Assembly: GCA_020426005.1 (NCBI GenBank)
Contig: JAGQQW010000022.1
Span: 1 to 37,225 of the forward strand
Source of the DNA: Planctomycetota bacterium
GTDB lineage: Bacteria; Planctomycetota; UBA1135; GCA-002748355
Direction: 5' to 3'
DNA length: 37,225 nt
The notes under the pieces were generated by a model that was given only the letters and a program-made list of their open reading frames with translations, had not been told where the DNA came from and did no database searches. This document shows positions 8,774 through 18,998 of this stretch, in pieces (positions within the stretch are counted from its first letter, which is position 1; each line of letters opens with the position of its first letter). The position numbers were made by a program, and so were the translations under genes.

Positions 8774-9340
8774 CAGCCGCGCAATCAGATCCAGCGTGAA
8801 GCGCGCGGTCAGCCCCCACAGCAGCGCGTCGTCGTCGAGGCGCAGACTCGGCATCGTGAAGCGCCGCCCATCGCTGCGTTCGACTTCGAGTTCTTCCCAC
8901 GCGTCCTCGTCGAGGAGTACGGGCAGGGGAACTTCGATGACCCGATCGACCTCCGCCTCTTGCGGCAGGTACGGCTCTTCGGAAACGAGAAATCCGACGA
9001 GCGGCTGCACGCGATAGCGCGCGATGCTCGTGCGCGGGGACAACGCACCGACGACCTCGATCGTCTTCGCTGAGAGTCCGGTCTCCTCCTCGAACTCGCG
9101 CAACGCACACGCGACCGGTAACTCGCCTTCGTCTCGCCGTCCTCCGGGAAAGCTCACCTCGCCCGCGTGATGCGTCAGGTCCGCCCGACGCAACGTGTAC
9201 ACGACGTGCACGATGCCATCGCGTTCGACGATCGGCGCGAGCACCGCGGCATCGCGCAAGGAGTGATCGGCTTCCCACGCGTCAGTGACCGGCAGGAGAA
9301 CCGATGGGAGTGCGGCTCGTAGCTCATCGAACGAGAACAT
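8762..9340 (-). CDS. CoA-type Nudix hydrolase
   Basis: A 192-residue Nudix pyrophosphatase. The Nudix box is perfect, Gly67 to Leu89: G, five residues, E73, seven residues, R81-E82-F83, E85-E86, G88-L89, giving the Mg-binding glutamates E82, E85 and E86. Just before it, LRRADLTHHAGEVSFPGG matches the CoA-specific signature (R..L..H.G.VSFPGG). The enzyme probably splits CoA or acyl-CoA to 3',5'-ADP and phosphopantetheine, like E. coli NudL. No signal peptide. The 90-nt gap upstream holds a large inverted repeat whose near arm ends 2 nt from the start codon. No Shine-Dalgarno is evident. Confidence 0.93.
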   Translation of the reverse strand: MFSFDELRAALPSVLLPVTDAWEADHSLRDAAVLAPIVERDGIVHVVYTLRRADLTHHAGEVSFPGGRRDEGELPVACALREFEEETGLSAKTIEVVGALSPRTSIARYRVQPLVGFLVSEEPYLPQEAEVDRVIEVPLPVLLDEDAWEELEVERSDGRRFTMPSLRLDDDALLWGLTARFTLDLIARLRGV

Positions 9341-9341
9341 C

Positions 9342-9413
9342 GATCATGAGCATCCGGCGAAGTGACCCGACATGGAAGTCGTAACACATACAGGCCGGAT
9401 GCCGAGCATGATC
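9342..9413. repeat. Large inverted repeat in the FAS1-Nudix gap
   Basis: Arm 1 is GATCATG (9342-9348), a single A, then GCATCCGGC (9350-9358). Arm 2 is GCCGGATGC (9394-9402), CGAG, then CATGATC (9407-9413). That gives 9 plus 7 perfect pairs around a 35-nt loop, with one asymmetric internal bulge. It fills most of the 90-nt gap. On the minus strand it could terminate the FAS1 transcript, form the Nudix leader, or be a REP/MITE-like palindrome. Confidence 0.7.
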
Positions 9414-9430
9414 TATCGCACTCCTGAGAC

Positions 9431-10780
9431 TCAGTCGCCCTTGCCCTCGGTGAGCGACGGCGGCAGCACGACGCTATCGAGCACGTGGATGATGCCGTTG
9501 CGGGTGACGATGTCCTTCGAGACGACGCTCGCGCCGTTCACTTGCACGCCGCCTTCGGTGCGCAAGATCTTCAGCGATTCTCCCTGGAGCGATGCGACTT
9601 CGATCGGCCTGGCGTCCGCACCGCGGAGCGGGACGTCCTTCGCAAGCACGCGGCCGGGGACGACATGGTATTTCAGGATGCCAGCGAGCATCTTCGGGTC
9701 GGCGAGCAGCGCCTCGAGCTTGCCCTCGGGCAGTTTCGCGAACGCGTCGTCGCTCGGCGCGAAGACCGTGAACGGTCCCTTGCCCGAGAGTGCGTCCACG
9801 AGACCAGCTGCCTTCACGGCGGCGACGAGCGTCTCGAATCCTCCCGCGGCGACAGCCGTCTCGACGATGCTCTTGCGCGGCAGGATCACGCTGTCGACGA
9901 CGTGGATGACGCCGTTGCCGGCGAAGACGTCCGTCTTGACGATCCTGGCGTCATCGACGCTGGGCTTGCCTTCGCGCATGTTCACATAGAGTGCAGCGCC
10001 TTCGGCGGTGTCGAGCCAAGTCTTCGTAAGGACATCGCTCGCCGCGAGTCGGCCGGGCACCACGTGGTAGAGGAGGATGTTCGCGAGCTTCTCCTTGTCC
10101 GCGAGCAGCGCTTCGACCGTGCCTTCGGGCAACTTGGCGAACGCGTCGTCGCTCGGGGCAAAGACCGTGAACGGCCCCTTCATCGCGAGCGTCTCGGCGA
10201 GACCCGCCGCCTTCGCAGCGGCAAGCAGCGTCTGAAACGCCTTCGCACCACTCGCTACCTCGACGAGGTTCTTGCGAGGGAGCACGACCTTGTCGATGAC
10301 GTGGATCACGCCATTGCTCGCGAGAATGTCGGCGTTGACGACGTGCGCGTCGTCGACCGAGACACCGTTGTCCGCCTTGACGATGCGCAGGCTCTGGCCC
10401 TGAGCGGTACTCGCCCACGACGCAGCCGGCAGGTCCTTCGATAACACGCGGCCAGGCACGACGTGATACGTGAGGATCGAAGCGAGCTTCTCCTTGTCTG
10501 CGAGGAGCGCTTCGATCGTGCCCTTCGGAAGCTTGGCAAACGCGTCATCACTCGGCGCGAACACCGTGAGCGGACCTTTGCCAGTCAGTGTCTCCACGAG
10601 ACCTGCAGCTTTGGCCGCTTTCAGCAGCGTTTGGAAAGAACCCGCTGCAGCAGCGACTTCGACGAGGTTCTTCTCGTTGGTGTTCTTCTCATCGCCGTGC
10701 TGGGCTGTGGCGAAGCACGTGGATGGACTGGAAAGCGCAGCTGCACAAGCTGCAACAACTAGGAATTTCGACTGCAACAT
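9431..10780 (-). CDS. Secreted protein with three FAS1 (fasciclin) domains
   Basis: A 449-residue secreted adhesion-type protein. The signal peptide covers residues 1-26 (LVVAACAAALSS). Three FAS1 domains of ~130-140 residues begin at NLVEVAAAAGSFQTLL, NLVEVASGAKAFQTLL and SIVETAVAAGGFETLV. Each has the H1 box TVFAPSDDAFAKLP, the YHVVPGR motif and the H2 box NGVIHVID/VVD. The copies are very alike, so they look like recent tandem duplications. The start at 10780 was chosen because GGAG (10793-10790) lies 9 nt upstream; ATGs at 10789 and 10795 lack one. FAS1 proteins usually mediate cell-surface or matrix adhesion. A 17-bp triple repeat abuts the start. Confidence 0.93.
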   Translation of the reverse strand: MLQSKFLVVAACAAALSSPSTCFATAQHGDEKNTNEKNLVEVAAAAGSFQTLLKAAKAAGLVETLTGKGPLTVFAPSDDAFAKLPKGTIEALLADKEKLASILTYHVVPGRVLSKDLPAASWASTAQGQSLRIVKADNGVSVDDAHVVNADILASNGVIHVIDKVVLPRKNLVEVASGAKAFQTLLAAAKAAGLAETLAMKGPFTVFAPSDDAFAKLPEGTVEALLADKEKLANILLYHVVPGRLAASDVLTKTWLDTAEGAALYVNMREGKPSVDDARIVKTDVFAGNGVIHVVDSVILPRKSIVETAVAAGGFETLVAAVKAAGLVDALSGKGPFTVFAPSDDAFAKLPEGKLEALLADPKMLAGILKYHVVPGRVLAKDVPLRGADARPIEVASLQGESLKILRTEGGVQVNGASVVSKDIVTRNGIIHVLDSVVLPPSLTEGKGD

Positions 10781-10793
10781 CGATCGCATCTCC

Positions 10794-10844
10794 ATGAACC
10801 GGAAGTCGGCATGAACCGGAAGTCGGCGTGAACCGGAAGTCGGG
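10794..10844. repeat. 17-bp tandem repeat, three copies, at the FAS1 gene start
   Basis: The unit ATGAACCGGAAGTCGGC occurs at 10794-10810 and 10811-10827 exactly, and at 10828-10844 with the first and last base changed. The first copy runs into the translation-start region of the FAS1 gene on the minus strand, covering an alternative ATG. The remaining gap to the peptidase stop (10845-10910) shows nothing else. Confidence 0.95.
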
Positions 10845-10910
10845 ATGCACAGTCGGTGGAGTCAGGGCCTCGAGCCTTCAACCGCGATTCGCGAAAAGCG
10901 AGAACGCGCT

Positions 10911-13283
10911 TCAGCGCCGCGGTTCGACGCCATGGAGCGCACGCACGAAGAAGTCCTGTCGACGGCGGAACAGGTACGGCCCTTCACCGATTCCGTGGCC
11001 AGCGCCAGGAACGAGATAGAACTCGAAGTCCTTCCCGGCACGGATCAACGCATCGACGACCTGCAGCGTCGATGCAGGATCGACGTTCTTGTCGAGTTCG
11101 CCGACGGTGAGAAGGAGCTTGCCTTGCAGCTTGGCCGCGTGCGTGACGTTGGAGTTCTCTGCGTAGTGCGGGCCGAGCGTTCCCATCCACGCTTCGTTCC
11201 ACCAGATCTTGTCCATGCGGTTGTCGTGACAACCGCAATCGGCGGCAGCAGCCGCGTAGAAGTCACCGTGATGCAACAGTGCTGCGAGCGCATTCTGACC
11301 ACCGGCGCTCCCTCCGTAGATGCCGACTCGTGTGAGATCGAGCTCTGGATGTTGCTTCGCTGCAGCGCGTAGCCATGCGATGCGGTCCGGCAAGCCGGCA
11401 TCGGCGAGGTTCTGCCAGCACACGTCGTGGAAGGCCTTCGAGCGCCAGTTGGTTCCCATGCCGTCGATCTGCACGACGACGAACCCGAGTTCGGCGAGTC
11501 GTCGTTGACGGATGCCGATGCCGAACGACTTGGGCACGTGATGACCGTGGGGCCCGGCGTAGATCGCTTCGATCACGGGGTAGCGTTTCTGCGCATCGAA
11601 GTTCGACGGACGAATCAAGATGCCGTGGATGTCGGTCTTCCCGTCTCGCCCTTTGGCCACGAAGCGCTCGGGGGCGACGAACCCCGCATCACGGAGCGCG
11701 GTGTCGTCATCACGGCCGAGCTCACACACGAGCGAACCGTCGCGAACACGCCGCAACTCGGTGACGAACGGATGATCGACGCGCGACCAGCGCGTCGTGA
11801 AGAGCGCCCGATCCTCCGAGAACTCGAAGTCGCCGTGATTGCCGTCGGACGCCGTCAGCGCGACCAACCCGCTTCCATCGAAGCCGACACGAGCGAGATG
11901 CTGGTGATACGGGTCCTGACCCTCGTGCAGCCCCATGGCAACGAACGTGATCTCTCGACGCGTTTCGTCGACATGGTGAACGCTGCGTACGAGCCAGCGC
12001 CCTTTCGTCAACTGTGCGAGCACCTCACCGCTATGCGCGTCGATGCGATAGAGGTGGTTGTAGCCATCCCGCTCACTCATCCAGAGCAACTCGTGGTCTC
12101 CCGCGAGCCAGTGCAACCACGTCTTCTGCGAGTAGTCGACGAAGGTCTCACTACGTTCGTCGACGATCGTACGCACCGCACCCGTCTCGGCATCAATCGC
12201 GCGCAGTGCGAGTTGCTGGTGCCCGCGCCTGTTGTAGAGGCAATAGACGAAGCGCGAGTCCGCCGACCAGTGCACGCGGCTCACGGAGTACGAGTCGACG
12301 AACGGCGTATCGTCGACAGGAATCCGCAATCGCTTCTCGAGATCGAAGAGTCGTGGTCGACGCTGCGGAATCGGATCGCCGGGCTTGCGGTACGCGATGG
12401 TGCTGAACTTCGGTTGCACGCCGACTTTCGGTGACGACTCCACGAGCGGAATCGTGCGTGTCTCGACGCGCGTCTCCTGGAAGCACAGCACCTTCTTCCC
12501 ATCCGGGGAGCGATAGGGGCGACCGCGGTAGGCGTCAGCCTCGGTTCCATCCGAGCTCAGTCGAACCTCGCCTTCGGACGTGACGAGGACGGCATTGTGG
12601 TCGCGAAACACGAGTCGCGGCAGACGGCGTTCATCGCCGTCTGCCCCATCGCGAGGAGCTCTGGCAGCACGACGCGATGCTTCGTCGAGGACGGCGATCC
12701 CCTTGCCGGGAGCCGCACGAAACACGCCGACGAGGTCGTTCGGCGCCACGTCCACGACCCACGAATGGCCGACGTAGGTCGAGAGCTCGCGCCGCTCGTC
12801 CGGGGGAACCTCGCCGTAGGCGCGAAGGCGTCCGGAGGGCTCGACCCAGAAGATCCGGACGCGTTGCTCCAGACGATTGTGAAACTCGATCGACGTGCGA
12901 TCCCCCCCGGCGCGGCTGCGCTCCCATCGCCGCAAGGGCTTCAGGCTTCGAGGGCCCGTCTCGCCATCCAAGCCGAGCGCCTTCGGATCCGTGGCACGTT
13001 CGAGTTCGCCGGTCTCGGCGTTCGCGAGCACGAAGCCCGCATCGGGACCGGTCCGCTCGCGCCACCAGAGCCCACGGCCCGACGGTAGCCACCTCAGAGC
13101 GGGCCGGAAGGGCCGCAGCTTGTCGCGATAGAGCCTCTGCAGGGACTCGGCGCGCTGGTAGTCCGCACGGGTCCCCTGGGCGAAACCAGGCGCCGCGAGG
13201 CCAACGATGAAGATCGCGAGAACTGCCGTCCGAGTCGGGCGACAGGCCCTGGCGAGAGCAAACGGGGGATTCGAGTCGTGCAC
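10911..13283 (-). CDS. Secreted S9 family peptidase (DPP IV / prolyl oligopeptidase type)
   Basis: A 790-residue exported serine peptidase. The signal is near residues 15-36 (AVLAIFIVGLAAPGFAQG). A long beta-propeller-like region (~50-520, DPPIV_N type) precedes the alpha/beta-hydrolase domain. The catalytic triad is Ser659 in GIYGGSAGGQN, Asp731 in GELDKNVDP and His763 in VPGAGHG. It likely cleaves peptides after proline or similar residues at the N-terminus, outside the cytoplasm. The start codon is GTG with no Shine-Dalgarno, and a CATAAT hexamer ends 7 nt before it, suggesting a leaderless transcript. It may be co-directional with the FAS1 gene, but the 130-nt gap with repeats argues against tight coupling. 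Confidence 0.93.
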   Translation of the reverse strand: MHDSNPPFALARACRPTRTAVLAIFIVGLAAPGFAQGTRADYQRAESLQRLYRDKLRPFRPALRWLPSGRGLWWRERTGPDAGFVLANAETGELERATDPKALGLDGETGPRSLKPLRRWERSRAGGDRTSIEFHNRLEQRVRIFWVEPSGRLRAYGEVPPDERRELSTYVGHSWVVDVAPNDLVGVFRAAPGKGIAVLDEASRRAARAPRDGADGDERRLPRLVFRDHNAVLVTSEGEVRLSSDGTEADAYRGRPYRSPDGKKVLCFQETRVETRTIPLVESSPKVGVQPKFSTIAYRKPGDPIPQRRPRLFDLEKRLRIPVDDTPFVDSYSVSRVHWSADSRFVYCLYNRRGHQQLALRAIDAETGAVRTIVDERSETFVDYSQKTWLHWLAGDHELLWMSERDGYNHLYRIDAHSGEVLAQLTKGRWLVRSVHHVDETRREITFVAMGLHEGQDPYHQHLARVGFDGSGLVALTASDGNHGDFEFSEDRALFTTRWSRVDHPFVTELRRVRDGSLVCELGRDDDTALRDAGFVAPERFVAKGRDGKTDIHGILIRPSNFDAQKRYPVIEAIYAGPHGHHVPKSFGIGIRQRRLAELGFVVVQIDGMGTNWRSKAFHDVCWQNLADAGLPDRIAWLRAAAKQHPELDLTRVGIYGGSAGGQNALAALLHHGDFYAAAAADCGCHDNRMDKIWWNEAWMGTLGPHYAENSNVTHAAKLQGKLLLTVGELDKNVDPASTLQVVDALIRAGKDFEFYLVPGAGHGIGEGPYLFRRRQDFFVRALHGVEPRR

Positions 13284-13290
13284 GACGGTG

Positions 13291-13296
13291 ATTATG
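13291..13296 (-). promoter_or_regulatory. -10-like element of the S9 peptidase gene
   Basis: On the minus strand CATAAT is followed by 7 nt and then the GTG start at 13283, so transcription from the usual distance would begin at the start codon. No convincing -35 is seen. The 187-nt divergent gap to typA also holds TTGACG (13361-13366, plus strand), a possible -35 for typA with only a weak -10 (GATCAT) 17 nt on, and a CAATCG/CGATTG inverted repeat (13335-13340/13358-13363). Confidence 0.35.
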
Positions 13297-13470
13297 TCGC
13301 TTCGACGCCTCGTGGCTGCTCACGGCTAGAGCCGCAATCGGCAGCGGCGCAAGGCCGCGATTGACGCACCCTTCGGCCTGGCCGATCATGCTTCGCCCGA
13401 ATTCCCAGGCAGCGGCAAGTTGTCCCGCCCTCGGAACCCCGGCTACCGAGCCCAGAGAGATTCGAACCGC

Positions 13471-15276
<1,806 letters not shown>

Positions 15277-15282
15277 CGCGCT

Positions 15283-17274
15283 TTGCTGTTTCGCGTCTCG
15301 ATCGTCACCCTCGCACTCGCGCTCCTCGGCGGACTGCTCGCGTTCTTGTACGGAACGCCCATCGAGGTTCTGTCCGATGTCATCCCCGACGACAGCTTCT
15401 TCTTCTTGCGCATCGGGCAGTTCCTGAGCGCGGGCGAAGGCTTCAGCTTCGACGGATACACCACGACGTACGGGTTCCAACCGCTGTGGCAGCTCATCTG
15501 TGCCGCGTGCGCGTTCGCGTGTGACAACGATCCGGAGCGGCTCTTCTACGTCGTTCTGACGATCTGCGCGGCACTCCACGCCGCCACGGGTGTCCTGCTC
15601 TCGTTGTTCGCGCGTCGAGTCTTCGGCGTGGCGGCAGGCGTCGCGGCCTTCTGTCTCTGGTCGTTGCCCCTGCCCCTGCTCGTCTGGTCCTGCGGGCTCA
15701 AAGAAAACGTCCTCTTCGCATTCCTGCTGGTGCTCGCGTTGTCACAGCTCGAGCGACTCGCACGAGCAGATGTCGTGACGTTCCGGCGCCTTGCGTGGTT
15801 CGGCATCACGCTCGGACTCATGTGCTTCGCACGCGTCAATGGAGCGATCCCAGCCGGCGTCTTCCTGTTCGCGCTGTTCACTCTGCCCCGGCGCGGCGGC
15901 TTCGCGCGCCTACGCGCACTCGCAGTGGCAACGGCTTGGATGCTGCTCGTCGGCGGGCCTTGGTACTTGTTCGCCAAACTGTGGTTCGGCAGCGCACTCC
16001 CGACGAGTGGCGTCTCCAAATTCGTCGTGTCGAAGGCGCACGTCGAGGGAGTCTGGAAACAAGAGTGGCTGTCGAGCGGACACGTACTGCGCGCGGCGCA
16101 AGAAGTTCCGACTCAGCTCTACGAAACCGCGAATCACGCGTACGGCGCACTCTTCCCATCGCTCGCCGCCTTGGCGGTGTTCGGCTTCGCCGGTGCACTC
16201 GTGACCGCACGTCGGCGCTTCGACATCGAGGCGCGCGAACCCAAGAGAATCAGCATCGCGACGGTTTGGTCGATCGGAGCGTTGTGTGTCAGCGCGCTGC
16301 TCGCCTGTCTCGCCAACGTCATGTTCCTCGCGCCATACCTCGCCTATGCACGCTGGTACACGGTGCCGGAGTACGTCGCCTGCGTGCTGCTCCTGGCAGC
16401 CGGCGTCCAGGGAGCGAGGCGCATGTCCCGAGCAACACCACGCCTGACGGCCGCGTTGATTCTCGTCGCGCTCTTGCTGCCGTTCGCTTGGACGCCACTT
16501 CCGCGGCTGCAGTCACCGCTGCCGCAGGACTTCTACACGCGGGCACCGCGAGCCAACCAGCAGTTGATCGAAGCCGGGTTGTGGGCGGCGGATCACGTGC
16601 CCGAAGACATGCGCATCGGTATCTGGGATCCTGGCATCGTCTCGTACTTCAGTCAGAAACGACTCACGAGCCTCGACCCCTTGATGAACTCGCTCGAATA
16701 CCAGAAGAGCGAGATCGCCGACCAGGTCGGCTACTGCCGCAAGAACGACATCAGCCACGTCTTCGGGAGCACGATTCGTTGGCCGAACGGCGATCTGGGC
16801 TTCACCTATCTCATGCCGGGGACGAACGATGTTCTCTGGCAGCCGTGGCCCGAACAGACGCTGCAGTGGAACAAGACCGACCCATGGTGGACGATCTGTC
16901 GATTGCGTGGCATTCCTGCCAAGTTCGAGTTCGACGACTCGGACTTCGCGTTCGGGCGCTATTTGCCGAGTGACCCTTCCCATGGCCGACGCGCACCGGC
17001 CCTAGCCGAGAAGCTCGCCGAGGTACGCGCCGGTCACGTGCTCGCTGCAGACGTCTTGCGTATCGCGATCGACGATGCAACGGAGCGCGAGGGCTCACTC
17101 CTCGTCGAAGGGCGTGAGCTTCCTCTGCGATTCGACGAGCACGGTTGGTGTCGTCTCGATGTGCGCGCATATCGCGGGCAGCGGGTTCGACTCGTGATCG
17201 AAGACGGCGTTGTCGCCAGGGTCCGGGACCTTCAACTCGTGAACTACGACTTCCGGCACGCGAATCCGCGCTGA
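15283..17274 (+). CDS. Polytopic GT-C type membrane glycosyltransferase (putative)
   Basis: A 663-residue protein. The first ~420 residues hold about ten or more membrane segments, starting VSIVTLALALLGGLLAFLY. The first outer loop has an acidic pair (VIPDDSFFFLRIGQ), as expected for the catalytic Asp of GT-C enzymes that use polyprenyl-phosphate sugars. The last ~240 residues are soluble and probably periplasmic (DMRIGIWDPGIVSYFSQ; later beta-rich). No exact family can be named. The start appears to be TTG at 15283, 7 nt after typA; it is the only nearby codon that keeps the full first membrane helix. The stop lies in a hairpin shared with the next, convergent gene, also GT-C-like. Confidence 0.7.
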   Translation: MLFRVSIVTLALALLGGLLAFLYGTPIEVLSDVIPDDSFFFLRIGQFLSAGEGFSFDGYTTTYGFQPLWQLICAACAFACDNDPERLFYVVLTICAALHAATGVLLSLFARRVFGVAAGVAAFCLWSLPLPLLVWSCGLKENVLFAFLLVLALSQLERLARADVVTFRRLAWFGITLGLMCFARVNGAIPAGVFLFALFTLPRRGGFARLRALAVATAWMLLVGGPWYLFAKLWFGSALPTSGVSKFVVSKAHVEGVWKQEWLSSGHVLRAAQEVPTQLYETANHAYGALFPSLAALAVFGFAGALVTARRRFDIEAREPKRISIATVWSIGALCVSALLACLANVMFLAPYLAYARWYTVPEYVACVLLLAAGVQGARRMSRATPRLTAALILVALLLPFAWTPLPRLQSPLPQDFYTRAPRANQQLIEAGLWAADHVPEDMRIGIWDPGIVSYFSQKRLTSLDPLMNSLEYQKSEIADQVGYCRKNDISHVFGSTIRWPNGDLGFTYLMPGTNDVLWQPWPEQTLQWNKTDPWWTICRLRGIPAKFEFDDSDFAFGRYLPSDPSHGRRAPALAEKLAEVRAGHVLAADVLRIAIDDATEREGSLLVEGRELPLRFDEHGWCRLDVRAYRGQRVRLVIEDGVVARVRDLQLVNYDFRHANPR

Positions 17275-17284
17275 AGGGTCAGCG
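17269..17284. terminator. Perfect hairpin joining two convergent stop codons
   Basis: CGCTGA (17269-17274), an AGGG loop, and TCAGCG (17279-17284) form a 6-bp stem. The stops of the two convergent membrane-protein genes make up the loop-proximal half of each arm. Three pairs are beyond what facing TGA codons give for free. No U-tract. Confidence 0.35.
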
Positions 17285-18973
17285 TCCACGTTCGAGTGCC
17301 TCGAGCCGTTCGCGATAGCGCGCGTCGCTCGGATCGAGTTCGATCGCTTCGCGGAGCTCTTGCTTTGCTTGATCGATCTCTCCTCGCGCCGCGAGTCCGG
17401 TCGCGAGACTCGCGTGCAGCATCGCGCGCTCTCGCACCTGTGCTACCGCCGCCCGTTCGAGACCTTCGCGTAGGACCCTTTCCGCACGCTCTTCGTCGCC
17501 GGCAGCACGAACGAGCGCCGCGAGATTGAGCCAGGCAGCAGCAAAGGCCGGTTCGATACGGCACGCATTCTCGAGAGCTTCGATCGCCGCACCGCGATCC
17601 CCTTCCGCGAGATAGGCCTCGCTCGCGAGTCGCTGGAGGTTCGCACTCTCGGGACGCACCTGCACATCGTGCTTCGCGATCGTCGCGGTCGTCTCGAACC
17701 AGATCGATCGCCGGAACGAGTAGGTGCCGGCATGGAGGAGCCACATGCAGAGCGGGATCCACAGCGAAAGGCCGAGGTTCTTGCCCCGCTCGAGCCACGA
17801 GACGAGTCCGGCAACCGCAATCGGCAATGCGAAACTCGGGGCGAAGAGCAGACGCTCCCCGAAGATCGTTCCGATCGGGAAGAGCAGATTGGACGTTGGC
17901 AGCACGAAACACGCATGCACGGCCAGCGCAACGAGGAAGAGTGGATGCCTGCGCGCACACCGTATCGCAGCCGCACAAGCCAGAGCGTACGACGCAATCG
18001 TCACGAGCGTCCACGGCGAGCCGAAGCCCGGCGCCATCGAAAAGACGGCGTGCCCATGGTCCACTGCGAGTCGAATCGGAAAGAGGATCTTCCAAAGACC
18101 GAAACCAACGATGCGTATCGCTACCGCAATTCGGTCGCTAGCGGTCAAGGCGACGAGCGGATTGGCGAACTCGTTGGTCGCGGGAACTTCGGCGGGCAGG
18201 CCATCGATCATGCGCGCACGCAACCACCAGAACAGACCGAACGCGACGAGGACCGAGCTGATCGCCAAGATCCGCTGCGTACGATCACCTCGCCACAACG
18301 CGAGACCGAAGACGAGCGGCACCCACGCGGCGGCGCTTTCCTTGGAACAGAATGCTGCGAAGAAGAACGTCGTCGCAACGAGACCGATACACGATGCAGC
18401 GAGCGCTCTTGACGTGCGTTCGGAGCGACCGAGGATGCCGAGCACCAGCACCGCCTGCAGGCCGAAACCGAATGCGAACAACTCGGCACGACCGGTGAGC
18501 GTCGCTACGGCTTCCGCGTGCAACGTATGCACGGCGAAGGTCAGCCCTCCGATCCATGCAGCGCGAATCGACCCCGACAACCGTGCGAGAGCGATCGCGA
18601 CCAGAGCACAAACCCATCCGTAGACGAGGATGTTGACGGCGTGCTGCGCTCCAGCCGGATGCGATGACGACGCACCGAAGAGCACATGGGTCCAGCCGTA
18701 GCTGAGCTTGGTGACAGGACGAAAGAGCGTGTCTGCCGGGTAGTAGCCGTACCACCAATGCGTGCTGAAGTAGTCGCCGATCGAACCGAGCGTACCGACG
18801 AGTGGGCGGACGTTTCCTGCGTCGTCGACCGGACTCACGACGAACGCGTCGTCGATCGCATACCCACCGAAGAGCGATGGCGAGAACACCACCATGCCGA
18901 CCAACGCGCACGCGAGCGCACACCACAGGAGTTGCCGTCGCGACGCCACTCCAGATTCACCCGTGCTCGACAT
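17279..18973 (-). CDS. TMTC-like GT-C membrane protein with C-terminal TPR repeats
   Basis: A 564-residue protein. About nine or ten membrane helices cover residues ~12-425, followed by about three tetratricopeptide repeats (~438-564: SANLQRLASEAYLAEGDRG, PAFAAAWLNLAAL, AKQELREAIELDPSDARYR). The first loop has GGYAIDDAFVVSP and later YPADTLFRPVTKLSY, matching the acidic pair and FRP motif of bacterial TMTC-like protein O-mannosyltransferase homologues. The likely role is glycosyl transfer from a lipid-linked sugar to exported protein or polymer, which is inference. It starts 25 nt after the metallophosphoesterase-LamG gene, same strand, so they may be co-transcribed. No clear Shine-Dalgarno. 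Confidence 0.8.
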   Translation of the reverse strand: MSSTGESGVASRRQLLWCALACALVGMVVFSPSLFGGYAIDDAFVVSPVDDAGNVRPLVGTLGSIGDYFSTHWWYGYYPADTLFRPVTKLSYGWTHVLFGASSSHPAGAQHAVNILVYGWVCALVAIALARLSGSIRAAWIGGLTFAVHTLHAEAVATLTGRAELFAFGFGLQAVLVLGILGRSERTSRALAASCIGLVATTFFFAAFCSKESAAAWVPLVFGLALWRGDRTQRILAISSVLVAFGLFWWLRARMIDGLPAEVPATNEFANPLVALTASDRIAVAIRIVGFGLWKILFPIRLAVDHGHAVFSMAPGFGSPWTLVTIASYALACAAAIRCARRHPLFLVALAVHACFVLPTSNLLFPIGTIFGERLLFAPSFALPIAVAGLVSWLERGKNLGLSLWIPLCMWLLHAGTYSFRRSIWFETTATIAKHDVQVRPESANLQRLASEAYLAEGDRGAAIEALENACRIEPAFAAAWLNLAALVRAAGDEERAERVLREGLERAAVAQVRERAMLHASLATGLAARGEIDQAKQELREAIELDPSDARYRERLEALERGR

Positions 18974-18998
18974 GCACGGGATGATGCAGCGTCAAGTG

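Noticed and set aside
9431..10680. Regular ~400-bp repeats that might suggest a repeat array
   Set aside because: They are the three FAS1 domains of one continuous reading frame, not a CRISPR or satellite array.
13361..13389. TTGACG plus weak GATCAT as a typA promoter
   Set aside because: The -35 is good but the -10 does not resemble consensus, so it is mentioned only within the nearby entry and not called as a promoter.
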